The notes below the pieces were generated by a model, which saw nothing but the letters and a program-made list of their open reading frames with translations, ran no database searches and was not told the origin of the DNA. A stretch of DNA of 64,000 bases from Aurantiochytrium sp. KH105 (lineage: Eukaryota; Sar; Bigyra; Thraustochytrida; Thraustochytriidae): assembly GCA_003116975.1 (NCBI GenBank), contig BGKB01000165.1, positions 93,492-157,491 on the forward strand, written 5' to 3'. This document shows positions 1-8,756 of the stretch, in pieces. The position numbers were made by a program, and so were the translations under genes. Positions within the stretch are counted from its first letter, which is position 1. Every line of letters begins with the position of its first letter.

Positions 1-371
1 TGATCATGAGGTCAAAGTTTTGTTTTTACAATGCCAGTGCAGCCGCGGCGGCGTTCTTCTTTCTTGGCGTTCTTGGCGTTCTGATTCTTGGTCTTCCCCT
101 GTCCTTCTTTTTTCTTTGTTTCTTTCTTTGTTTCTTATTTTCAGGTCTCGCTCTCTCGCGACCCGTCCACCCACGCCGCCCTCCCGCCTCGCCTCGCCTG
201 CCTCCGCCCCGGAGCCGGGCGCCTCGCCAGCGGCCCCGCGGGCTGCGGCTCGCCTTCGCCGCCGCCTTCGCCGCCGGCCCGGGAGGGCGCGAGGCGCTGG
301 CGCGGCAGCGGGCGGAGGCGCGGCACGTGCACGTGCACGTGCGTCGCAGCGCAGCGAGGGCCCGCACACAC

Positions 372-3300
372 ATGGCGGAATGGAATGCGCGGCGGGCGGG
401 CAGCGAAGGCGCGGGGCGGCGGCAGCGAAGGCGCGGCAGAGGCGAATCGCGCGGCGGCATGGACGCGGCGCCCGCGGCGTGCGCGGAGGGCGGCGGGCCG
501 CGCGGGGCGGCGGCGCTGCGGCTGCGCGCGCGTGCGGCGGCGGCGAGGACGATGTCGGCGTCGACGTGGGCGCGGCGCAGCGGGGACGCGCTCCGACGCG
601 CGCGCAGATCCCTCGCGCGCGGGGCTTCCTCGCGCGCCGCCGCCGACGACCCCGCCGGCGACGCGGACCTGAGGTGCGTGCGCCTCGGCGCCATCGAAGA
701 GTTCCTGCGGCGCCTGGAAGCCTGCGAGCTGGCGCGAAGCGTGGACATCATCGACGATGTTGACGACGACGAGAAAGAGGACGCGGAGAACCTGGCAATG
801 AAAAAGGACATCGCCGACGCCCAAGCCCAAGCCCAAGCCCAAGCCGACGACGAAGACGAAACCAAGCGGGTTCATGAGCGCATCCTGCAGCGCAGCGAGT
901 GGACGCTCAAACACGTTCTATTGCACGCTGTGCGGCCCGTCACTGGGCGAAACACGAGCTGGATCGACGCCGGCAAGGTCGCAGACGAGGACCTGAGTGT
1001 CCCCGGTGGCGGGGCCCTCGTGTTGTGCTCGCAGGATACCCCTCTTTCCGAGCTGGTGGCCTTGCTACAATCAAAAAGCGAAGAGAACGAGTTCTTTTGG
1101 ATCCCTGCGTTCTGTGCACCCTATGAGGTGGCGGCCTCCGGGCCCGGAAGAGCCTGCCTCGCCAGGGCAGACGAATTTGCGGCGCGCATTATCGTCATCG
1201 ACGATTGGGCGCGCCCTGCGCTTTGTAGAGACTTGGGCGTTATCTACGCTCTCAAAGAGAGCCTGCGAGCGAAGCTGGCTCTGGAGACTGTCTTTGCAGA
1301 CAATGCAGACCACCTCTTGGCGCGTCTCCTGTGCAATACTCATGCTCACAGAGCCTTGGACGTTTCTGGCGCTCAAGGCTGGGCTTTCGAGGAAGGGGGA
1401 GAAGTGTCGCTGCCTTACGTCGAGAGCGGCATGTCGCGGCGCGTCGCTCTTGTTCGCGCCGTTCTCGGCAGTCTCTGGTCCCTCCAGCTCGAGAACCTTG
1501 AGCACAGCGAGCCCGTGGAGGGCTTGACGGCCAAGGGCATGCAGGAGGTGTCGCACCTTCGTGAGAACCTCGGCGAGGCGTGGACGACCGAGACTAAGCC
1601 AGCGCTCATGTGTATATTCCTGGAATGGCTTCTGACCGCTTTGGATCGAGTTTCGCAGCCTGCAGGGGCGCTGTACACGCTGGCGACCTCGGACGAGGAG
1701 ATTGCCCGTGGACTTTTCGCGACTGGTGTCGTGGCGTCGGAGCTGGAACACTTTTCATTGGCTACAGACGTCTTGGAGCGCGCATTGTCGACAGTCGCTG
1801 CAAGTTGTATTGATGGACGTTGGATCGCACTCGAGCTCGCGCGTGTGAACGCATTCGAGTATGAATTTGAGGAAGCGCGCAAAACGTGCCAAGACGAGAT
1901 TGAGGCATACGAGAAAGAGGGGGCGGCGGCAAGCACAGAGGAGCGTGCGCTCTTGGTGGATGTGTTTGAACTTGCCGCCGATATCAGCGACAGCGAGATG
2001 GATCTGGCAAGTGCACTCGACTTTGTCGCCAGAGCCCTTGCCGTCGCGCGCGATGTATACAAACCAGGCTCGGGCCGCGTCGCCTCGCTTCTTGGGCTCC
2101 AAGGCGCAATTCTTTCGCACAAGGGCAAGAGGCGTGAAGCCCTGGCGCTACTTCAGTCAGCCGCACGTTTGTGCGAGCTTTCGTACGGCATAGCTGATCC
2201 AATGACGGCGCGGACGCAGTTGTGGCTTGGGCTCGCTTTGGGTATCATGGACCATTGGACCCAGTCCGTAGAGGTCTGCGAGGTGGCAGTTGTATACCAG
2301 GAGTGCTGCTATGGCAAGGCGTCGCTGGTCAAAGTATGTGACTCGCAGCAAGTGCTGGCCTGCGCGTTTTTTGACGCCAGCGAAAGAGGCAAGGCTCTCG
2401 TTCTAAGCGAAGCCGCGCAACAGCGCGTCGAGGTCATCCTCGATGGGAGTGATCATCCTGCTCGAGTATTTCACTTGTTGAGGCTGGGCGCGCTGCAATC
2501 AAGAGTCGGGCTATGGAAGCGCGCAGCGCAGGCGTGGGAGCAAGCCTTGTCCATTTTGGACCAAAAGCCGCATCACACGGAGCACTTTAAGGTGCACCGC
2601 GCGTACGTGCAGGGGAAGCTCGCGATCGCGCGATGCGAGACGGGCGCGGCGCCACGTCTCGACGAGCTTCTTGCGGGCGAGGAGAGCATGACGTTTCGTC
2701 TTGTCGACCCAATGGAGTGTGCCAAGCGGCAAGCGCAGCAACTCTGCTTACTTGCCGGTACGCATTTGCATAAAAGGGCGCTGACACGCTCGCTCGAGTT
2801 GCTCGACGAGGCGTTACTCATCTTGGATGCGTTCAAGACCGACGAAGAGACACAGACAGTCCGGGCAAGCATCTTGTCAAGTCAGGGGTATGTTTACTTG
2901 CGTTTGCGGTGCGCCGAGCTCGCCGTGGCCGCGTATAGTGAGTCACTCGAGGTGCTCGAAAACGTATTCGAGGAAGAAGCGCATCACCTCGTTGCGCAGG
3001 CGCACTTTGCGCTTTCGCGGTGCTACAGTGACCATTCGCGAATGAAAAATCTCGGAAAGGCTTTGAATCAGGGACAAAGGGGCTTCGAAATGGTGCAGGA
3101 ACTTGCACGTGGGCAGCCGAACGTGTGGATGGCCCGCGCGAACTCGACAATGGCTGGCTTGTACGCGCGCAAGAAGAATCCAAACAAGGCCCTCGAATAT
3201 CTTCGCGCTGGCATTGAGGTCCTGGAGGAGATTCCGGACTGGACTGAGCGTGAACTGGGCTTGGCGCTGACGCGGCGAGGCATTCTCGAACGATCGGTGA

Positions 3301-3776
3301 TGCGAAGCCCTCGAAAGGCCTTGCAAACTTTTTCGTTGGCTCTTTCGTGTCTGGAGACGGCCGATGATGGCGCACAACGTCCGACGGATTTGAGCGAGGT
3401 TTTGTTGGCGCGCGGCAGGTGCCACCAAATGAGCTACCATCTCGACGACGCTTTGGCGGATTTCCGGCGTGCCGCAGACATCCGTGAGGCAGCACGCGGG
3501 AAGCGCGATGGCAAATTAGCCGAGGCTTTCTGGCGGATCAGCGAAGTCTTAGAAGCCAAGGGCGAGTTTGCCGAGGCACTGGAATACTCGAAGCGCGCGG
3601 CGCGAATCGCCAAGAAGGACATTTCGCGCATTCGGCAGCTTGCCAATGCCGTAACGTTGGCAGAAGCAGAAGGGCAACGCGCCTTGATGGGAGAGAGCCT
3701 TGGCGGAGACGAATCTGACGATAATGACGAAGGTAATGCGATCCTGATGTCGATCGTCGCTCGTCATCACGTTTGA
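372..3776 (+). CDS. Large TPR-repeat protein (kinesin-light-chain-like TPR array)
   Basis: About 1134 aa from the ATG at 372. The frame is open to base 6, but the upstream part is Arg/Ala/Pro-rich GC filler, and a pyrimidine-rich run ending in TTTTCAG near 145 looks like a 3' splice site of a 5'UTR intron, so 372 is preferred; ATGs near 459 and 552 are also possible. An acidic linker with an AQ dipeptide run (around 825-845) precedes a mixed alpha/beta segment (about 900-1500) containing FFWIPAF and DDWARPALCRDLG. The C-terminal half (about 1700-3650) is a long helical array with spaced A-L-A/Y signatures typical of TPRs in kinesin light chains. No catalytic motif is seen, and a scaffold role is inferred. 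It converges on the CLEC16A-like gene. Function is unknown. Confidence 0.75.
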   Translation: MAEWNARRAGSEGAGRRQRRRGRGESRGGMDAAPAACAEGGGPRGAAALRLRARAAAARTMSASTWARRSGDALRRARRSLARGASSRAAADDPAGDADLRCVRLGAIEEFLRRLEACELARSVDIIDDVDDDEKEDAENLAMKKDIADAQAQAQAQADDEDETKRVHERILQRSEWTLKHVLLHAVRPVTGRNTSWIDAGKVADEDLSVPGGGALVLCSQDTPLSELVALLQSKSEENEFFWIPAFCAPYEVAASGPGRACLARADEFAARIIVIDDWARPALCRDLGVIYALKESLRAKLALETVFADNADHLLARLLCNTHAHRALDVSGAQGWAFEEGGEVSLPYVESGMSRRVALVRAVLGSLWSLQLENLEHSEPVEGLTAKGMQEVSHLRENLGEAWTTETKPALMCIFLEWLLTALDRVSQPAGALYTLATSDEEIARGLFATGVVASELEHFSLATDVLERALSTVAASCIDGRWIALELARVNAFEYEFEEARKTCQDEIEAYEKEGAAASTEERALLVDVFELAADISDSEMDLASALDFVARALAVARDVYKPGSGRVASLLGLQGAILSHKGKRREALALLQSAARLCELSYGIADPMTARTQLWLGLALGIMDHWTQSVEVCEVAVVYQECCYGKASLVKVCDSQQVLACAFFDASERGKALVLSEAAQQRVEVILDGSDHPARVFHLLRLGALQSRVGLWKRAAQAWEQALSILDQKPHHTEHFKVHRAYVQGKLAIARCETGAAPRLDELLAGEESMTFRLVDPMECAKRQAQQLCLLAGTHLHKRALTRSLELLDEALLILDAFKTDEETQTVRASILSSQGYVYLRLRCAELAVAAYSESLEVLENVFEEEAHHLVAQAHFALSRCYSDHSRMKNLGKALNQGQRGFEMVQELARGQPNVWMARANSTMAGLYARKKNPNKALEYLRAGIEVLEEIPDWTERELGLALTRRGILERSVMRSPRKALQTFSLALSCLETADDGAQRPTDLSEVLLARGRCHQMSYHLDDALADFRRAADIREAARGKRDGKLAEAFWRISEVLEAKGEFAEALEYSKRAARIAKKDISRIRQLANAVTLAEAEGQRALMGESLGGDESDDNDEGNAILMSIVARHHV

Positions 3777-4110
3777 GTTGGCGAGACGCGCCACAAATTA
3801 GTTGACTATTAGATAATGACATGTTGGCTCATTCTCGTCCCATCTGCTTTCATTTCTGCGTCAAGCCTTACGTGCGTTGGGCTAGTCCTCGGCAGACGAG
3901 CCGCCCAAGGCTGTCTGCGTCAGACGATTATGGCGCCAGTGACCACGTGCACAAGGCTTGGACGTGTGAATGTAGTACTTGTAATGCCTCGGCCAAGGAA
4001 AGGCTGAACAGGCAAGTGAATAAAAGGAATGAAAGACAGAATGAAGAAGATGTGACTTTTAGAGGGGAGGGGGAAGGGAGGGAGGAGGGGATTGTTTTGG
4101 GGTTCAAGTT
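3777..4110. other. Convergent intergenic gap
   Basis: This gap lies between the 3' ends of the TPR gene and the CLEC16A-like gene. It is purine-rich near 4015-4095. No gene or RNA is visible; it probably holds both 3'UTRs. Confidence 0.5.
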
Positions 4111-6933
4111 TTACGACGATGATGTTGACACATTGGCGGATGGAGACGGGGACGGAGATGGAGACGGATTTGGAGACGAGGTTCTCGAAGCGTCAGAGAC
4201 TCCATCGCCAGAAGACACGGAGCCGTCCACGGCGATGAGACGGTGCATGCGCTTGATTTTGGCAGCAATGGTTACCTGTGTAGCGCGCTCAAGTTGCTCC
4301 TGGGCCCAAAACGCCGTCGCATGATCGGAAAAGCGCAGCGCGAGGAACCATGTGGACCCCGTGGACTGTTTAGGGGCGCCAAACATGTTGGGAGCTTGCG
4401 CAGGGTTCGAAGCGCCCGTCTCGGTTTCATCGACCCAGGGGAAGAGCTCGGCGGCCTGGGCGAGCTGGTGATCCTTTTCCTGGGAGACTTGGTCTGACTT
4501 TGAAGCCGGGTGACCCGACTGCTGTTGTAGTGGTGCGGCCACTGCAGCAGAGGCGGGCGAATGCGCAGCGCGGAGAGGCGCAAGCTGACGATGTGCCCAG
4601 CCAATGGGCTGGTTTGTGGGCGAGCGCACCGCGAGGTACATGAGCAGAGGATCGTCAGCAGCCATGGCAAAACGCACGTGCTGAAGAGGGGCTACGGTGC
4701 GCACGATGCCCTTGGCAACATGGTGCTCGAGCGCCTTTTCCGGTTGCGCGAGCACGAGGGCGCCACCTGCGAGAACGAGAAAGGCCGGCTGAAGCGCAGC
4801 GAGTGCCCCCTTGGGATTGAGAATGCTGGCCTTGATGTAATCACACTTGCTGAGATCAATGGGGGCGTCCTCCTTGGTGGAAGTGCCCGATGAGCCAACG
4901 AGCGCGAGAAGAGAGTTTGGCTTGTTATGCAGTGTCACCCAGAGAAGACGCAGAATCATAAAGGAGCGGATAGCGGCTTGCGTGACTTCGAGACCGGAAA
5001 ATGGCTGACGTGCATCCAGAGGCATGCTCGGATGCGAAGGGAGAAGGGTTTCTGGGCGCGTCATGAGGCTTTCCACCTTGAGAGGGCCCTGGCAAAGCGA
5101 ATTCCATTCACGCTCAAAGAGGCCAATAAAACGAGCGGCCTCGTGAGTTTCGAACGACTGGAGCTGCGCGCGAAAGCGCACGAGTGACGCCATGTAGGCG
5201 CAATTCAAGAAGTCGAGGTCTCGCGCGTGGTCGAGCTTGGATTCGTACAAGAGGTCAATGGCGAGTTTGGCAACAACGCGCTGGCAAAGCGTGCTGACGG
5301 GAGGATCCTTGACGAGGACCTGTAGCAAGGTGCGGACGAGGGGACGTGGAAAGGGCGCGTCAGGTTGCGGGGCCAGACCCGTCTCGGCGAAGACGGTTGG
5401 GTCGAGATTTGGGTTGTGAATGAGCGCATAGAGGATGCTGGCAGCTGCCAAGCAGTGACGCTCGTTGTCGTGCTCCAAGAAGCGAAGAAGCGCGAGACCA
5501 ACAGGATTTCCCTGATCCTGACTCCTGGGACCACTGGCGGAGGCTGTGGAGGAAGACCCCGCGCAAGGATCCGCGACGTTCTGTTGAGGGCCCGCAGAGC
5601 GGGTGACCGGGTTTGAGGAGCCAAGAATGCTACCGGCGCCGTCGGTTTCGTCGGAAAGATTCGCCTCGTCCTCTTCATTGGGGCCTTGGTCATGATCGAT
5701 ATCATCGTCAGATTTGGACCGTTCGTTTCGCGACGACTTTTCGTCTTCATGCTCGTGATCGTCGTCTTGCAAGAGGAGGGGGGCGGGGATGAACATGGCC
5801 TCCGTGATTCGAGTGACCATTTTCGGGTTTGAGAAGACGAAGAGAGCGTGGGCGAGAAGGAAGAGCGCTAGCAAGGAGCCAGACCCGCCCGTGGCACCCT
5901 GACCGAGGTTGACGTCTTGCTTGGAGAGTCCTGCCTGCTTGAAGTCGGCGTCGTCCATGTCGTCGAGCTCACTAAATGGAAAGGTGGCTGGAAGAAGGCT
6001 TGCCATGAGGAGTGGGAGAAAGAGGTAGGCCATGGCTGCGTTGACGACGGTGTCTTCCATACCGTCAATATTTAGGCTGAGGATATCTTCGAGGTAGAGC
6101 ATGTGATCTTGTTGCTCGGTGAGCGCGACTTCGAGCTTGAGAGGCAAGCGCTTGTCCGGTTCGGGAAGGCCTGCGCGAACGAGCAGGAGATGCAAACGTC
6201 GGCAACGCTGGTGAATGTAGCGGACAACCTTTTCGATATAATGAACTGCAGGACCTTCGAGGAGGAAGCGCAGCATGATGGGATCGTCGACGCGAAAGAC
6301 ATTAAGGGTGATGGTGCGCACGGCTGTGCGGACCATGCCTTCGGGGTGGTCAAAGAACTTTGTGGCTTCTTCAAAAAGGGGAAAGGTGTGAAGGCGGTCG
6401 TTGAAGAAGAACTGGATGGTATTCTTGTTGAGACGAAGGGAGAGAGTCTTGAGGAAAGAGATGTAGTGGCCAAGAATTTCCTCGTTTGTGAAGTCGAACT
6501 TGTGCGATATAAGTCGGTTGACGTGGTTGTTGCTGAGCGTATAGTACAGAGAGATTTCGCTGCGGATGTTTTGCACAAGAATGCTGACGCTCTGTATGAT
6601 TTGCACTTTGAGAGTCGTGCTACAATTGGGCTGGTCAAGGAGGCCGAGGAAGAGGGGGAGCATGTTTTTTTCGCAAAAGTAATCGAAGAGCTGTTCGGTG
6701 TGCTGGTCCCCGTAGACGATGACCTCGGCAATGGCGCGAATGGTTTCGATGAGGACGGCCTGTCCGCTCTGGGTGGCCATGTTGCCACTGCTGAGGTCTT
6801 GATGTTTGTGGAGAGTGGCGTAGAGGTCCTGGAGCCGCTGGACAGTGAACTGCTCGTGGGGTGCTACGTTTTGGTGGTGCTGGCGTTGCTGGTCATTCTG
6901 CTGCTGCGCGCCGTGGCTCCGTGTGAACCACAT
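4111..6933 (-). CDS. CLEC16A: CLEC16A/Ema/GOP-1 family protein (FPL domain)
   Basis: 940 aa, close to the length of animal CLEC16A. Residues about 50-200 carry the FPL domain: an ETIR-AI-E-I-GDQ stretch, EKNMLPLFL, SLYYTLSNN-VN-LI-HKFDF, YISFLKTLSL-LN and HPEGMVRTAVRTITLNV all correspond to conserved blocks of the family. Family members act on endolysosomal and Golgi membranes in autophagy, mitophagy and trafficking (Drosophila Ema, worm GOP-1, plant GFS9/TT9). The middle contains an acidic Asp/Glu/Ser linker (roughly 390-440), and the C-terminus is Ser/Pro-rich and low-complexity, ending in alternating Ser-Pro then Ser. A single exon is supported by the continuous frame. The N-terminal Gln/His-rich 25 residues look lineage-specific. 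The family call is firm; cellular role is taken from relatives. Confidence 0.93.
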   Translation of the reverse strand: MWFTRSHGAQQQNDQQRQHHQNVAPHEQFTVQRLQDLYATLHKHQDLSSGNMATQSGQAVLIETIRAIAEVIVYGDQHTEQLFDYFCEKNMLPLFLGLLDQPNCSTTLKVQIIQSVSILVQNIRSEISLYYTLSNNHVNRLISHKFDFTNEEILGHYISFLKTLSLRLNKNTIQFFFNDRLHTFPLFEEATKFFDHPEGMVRTAVRTITLNVFRVDDPIMLRFLLEGPAVHYIEKVVRYIHQRCRRLHLLLVRAGLPEPDKRLPLKLEVALTEQQDHMLYLEDILSLNIDGMEDTVVNAAMAYLFLPLLMASLLPATFPFSELDDMDDADFKQAGLSKQDVNLGQGATGGSGSLLALFLLAHALFVFSNPKMVTRITEAMFIPAPLLLQDDDHEHEDEKSSRNERSKSDDDIDHDQGPNEEDEANLSDETDGAGSILGSSNPVTRSAGPQQNVADPCAGSSSTASASGPRSQDQGNPVGLALLRFLEHDNERHCLAAASILYALIHNPNLDPTVFAETGLAPQPDAPFPRPLVRTLLQVLVKDPPVSTLCQRVVAKLAIDLLYESKLDHARDLDFLNCAYMASLVRFRAQLQSFETHEAARFIGLFEREWNSLCQGPLKVESLMTRPETLLPSHPSMPLDARQPFSGLEVTQAAIRSFMILRLLWVTLHNKPNSLLALVGSSGTSTKEDAPIDLSKCDYIKASILNPKGALAALQPAFLVLAGGALVLAQPEKALEHHVAKGIVRTVAPLQHVRFAMAADDPLLMYLAVRSPTNQPIGWAHRQLAPLRAAHSPASAAVAAPLQQQSGHPASKSDQVSQEKDHQLAQAAELFPWVDETETGASNPAQAPNMFGAPKQSTGSTWFLALRFSDHATAFWAQEQLERATQVTIAAKIKRMHRLIAVDGSVSSGDGVSDASRTSSPNPSPSPSPSPSANVSTSSS

Positions 6934-7202
6934 GGTGGCCGGGGCGTGCCCTCGGAGCTCGCTGTCTCGCGATTGCCCCTTTTCCTATCCTTGAGCTGCG
7001 TGCGTGCGAGCGACGCACGCAGAGCGCGGAGGCGAGGACGGAGGCGAAGGGCCCGGGCGCCGCCCTCGCGTGCCCTTGCGGCCGCCGTTTCGTTCGCGCC
7101 GCGCCGCGAGCTGCCCTGAGCCGAGCCACGCCGCGCTGCCGGCCGCCTTGTTGATTTGAATGTCGGAGGGCGCATTAACAATGTAACAAGCAGGAGGAGA
7201 GA

Positions 7203-7213
7203 CCTGAGTCAGG
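7203..7213 (-). repeat. Near-perfect palindrome inside an 11-bp direct repeat, distal end of IS607 element
   Basis: CCTGA-G-TCAGG at 7203-7213 is a perfect 5-bp palindrome with one central base. It is flanked by two copies of AGGAGAGACCT (7195-7205 and 7211-7221). It may be a recombinase binding site or the base of a guide RNA; neither is shown. Confidence 0.45.
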
Positions 7214-7257
7214 AGAGACCTCGTTACTACGCTACTATTAAAACCTATAACTCAGCT

Positions 7258-7272
7258 GAAAACCTCGTTTTC
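7258..7272 (-). repeat. Perfect hairpin downstream of tnpB (6-bp stem, 3-nt loop)
   Basis: GAAAAC at 7258-7263 and GTTTTC at 7267-7272 are perfect inverted copies around the loop CTC. The hairpin lies about 100 bp after the tnpB stop, where TnpB/Fanzor guide RNA scaffolds and the distal transposon end are expected. Confidence 0.6.
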
Positions 7273-7314
7273 CTCTTGGGAGACTGGGAGCATCCTTGGT
7301 ATAGATTTCTGCAA

Positions 7315-7349
7315 TGATGGGATCGTAAGAGGACTACGCTTGCCCATCA
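7315..7349 (-). ncRNA. Candidate guide-RNA (omegaRNA/fRNA) hairpin after tnpB
   Basis: TGATGGG at 7315-7321 pairs perfectly with CCCATCA at 7343-7349, leaving a 21-nt loop, 24 bp past the tnpB stop. TnpB and Fanzor proteins use an RNA made from the 3' end of the gene and the adjacent transposon end. Position and pairing fit, but transcription is not shown. Confidence 0.4.
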
Positions 7350-7372
7350 CAGGCCGTAGAGGCAAAGGCTTG

Positions 7373-8656
7373 TCAAAAGACAGAGGCCGCATACCGACCC
7401 ATGTAGGTAGTCATGAATCGGATAAGAATATTGCGCGCACCATTAATATCGCGGTCGGCGACGTAGGAACAGTTCGCGTGTGGGCAGCGAAAGGTCTTGT
7501 CACGACCAATGCCTGTATGGAGACGACCACATTGGCCGCATGTCTTGGTAGTGTAGGCCTCGCCCGTGATGAACACCTTGGTCCATGAGTTAAGTTCCGC
7601 GTGCTCGAGAAGGTGTTGCCTGAATGAGTAGTGACTCCACGTCAACAACTTTCGCGCCGTAGCGGATGTAATCTTCCGCGAGCCACGAAGGACCATTTGA
7701 TTGGTGTCGAAGGTGGGGAGAATAACAACACGATAGTTGTTGCATAGCCAAGAGGCCAACTTCCTGTGCATCTCCTTGACGAGACGTCGAATGCGCACGA
7801 AAATCTTGCGCCATGCTCTATGGCGTCGACGACGTTGCTGCTTGTTGCTGGCGTTCTCAATCTTTGTTTGAAGACGATCCGCATGCCGACATAAGCGATA
7901 AATGCGCTGTATATCAGACTTGCCCCATTCCGTGACGAGACCATCCGCATCAAATGTCGTCATGAAGCACCTCACGCCCGGGTCCATGGCCACCGTCGAG
8001 TGAAAGCCGGTCTCAGGGGCCTGGTCATCGCCCTTGATCTCAACACTCATTGGGATGCACACATAGAAACAGCCGTGAAAGTCTCTGACAATACGAACCG
8101 TCGCTTCCACCTCGGTCGGCAATATGCCCTCTGCCGCGCGTAAAGCTGGTCCAAATAGACCAGCATATTTCCCAGATTTGCGATTCCAGTCACGTGCACG
8201 CACTTCAAAGCTCTGCTGTCTGGCTTTCTTCGTCCTGAACTTGAACTTTGCTTTTTCGCTCACTTCCGTTTCGCCCTTCTTCTTCTTCGCGAAATGAGCT
8301 TGCCGTGCCTTATCCATGTCTCGCACGGCGGAGTCCCTCACCTCGTAGGGAACCTCTTGGAACCAATCATGCGCCTTCGCGTATTGGGATAGCTCGTGGC
8401 GCATCGTCGTCTTGCTCACTTCATGTTCGACATGCCTGAACTTCTCCACCAGTTTGTTGTAGGCGAATCTCATAGTTCCAAACCATCTGAGCAGCTTTTG
8501 TTCTTGCTCCTTTGTCGGATAAACGCGAATTTTGCGGGCCCTAATAGTCTTGGACTCGTCGATCTCGATCTCATCGTCGTCGAGAACAGACGCCTTCCGC
8601 TTGTTCTTGTTTGGTTCGTTCTCTCCCGACGGGACCTTGTCTTCCCGGGACATCAT
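7373..8656 (-). CDS. tnpB: TnpB/Fanzor-like RNA-guided nuclease (RuvC fold, zinc ribbon)
   Basis: 427 aa from the double ATG at 8656/8653. The frame stays open upstream to an ATG at 9295, but no other Met lies between. A short basic stretch NKNKRKAS (about 14-21) could be a nuclear signal. The motif ARKIRVYPTKEQ followed by a W-x(7)-YN helix is the usual OrfB/TnpB N-terminus. RuvC-I is VAMDPG with Asp225. RuvC-II (VILPTFDT) lacks the usual glutamate; a Glu at 366 in GEAYTTKTCGQCG is a candidate replacement, as in IS607 TnpBs and Fanzors. Zinc ligands are C373, C376, C391 and C396; RuvC-III is DRDINGARN with Asp403. Relatives are RNA-guided DNA endonucleases. All key residues are present, so activity is plausible. 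Confidence 0.9.
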   Translation of the reverse strand: MMSREDKVPSGENEPNKNKRKASVLDDDEIEIDESKTIRARKIRVYPTKEQEQKLLRWFGTMRFAYNKLVEKFRHVEHEVSKTTMRHELSQYAKAHDWFQEVPYEVRDSAVRDMDKARQAHFAKKKKGETEVSEKAKFKFRTKKARQQSFEVRARDWNRKSGKYAGLFGPALRAAEGILPTEVEATVRIVRDFHGCFYVCIPMSVEIKGDDQAPETGFHSTVAMDPGVRCFMTTFDADGLVTEWGKSDIQRIYRLCRHADRLQTKIENASNKQQRRRRHRAWRKIFVRIRRLVKEMHRKLASWLCNNYRVVILPTFDTNQMVLRGSRKITSATARKLLTWSHYSFRQHLLEHAELNSWTKVFITGEAYTTKTCGQCGRLHTGIGRDKTFRCPHANCSYVADRDINGARNILIRFMTTYMGRYAASVF

Positions 8657-8756
8657 GGACCACTCATACTGCTGTCGATACGCGGCGATCGCCTGCAGCT
8701 CCCCTTGCGCCCGGGTTACCTTCTTCTCCAGCTTCTCTCGCGTAGCTTCTGCATCA

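Noticed and set aside
6103-7119. 338-codon plus-strand open frame opposite the CLEC16A-like gene
   Set aside because: It is the antisense shadow of the conserved FPL-domain region; only the minus strand has family motifs.
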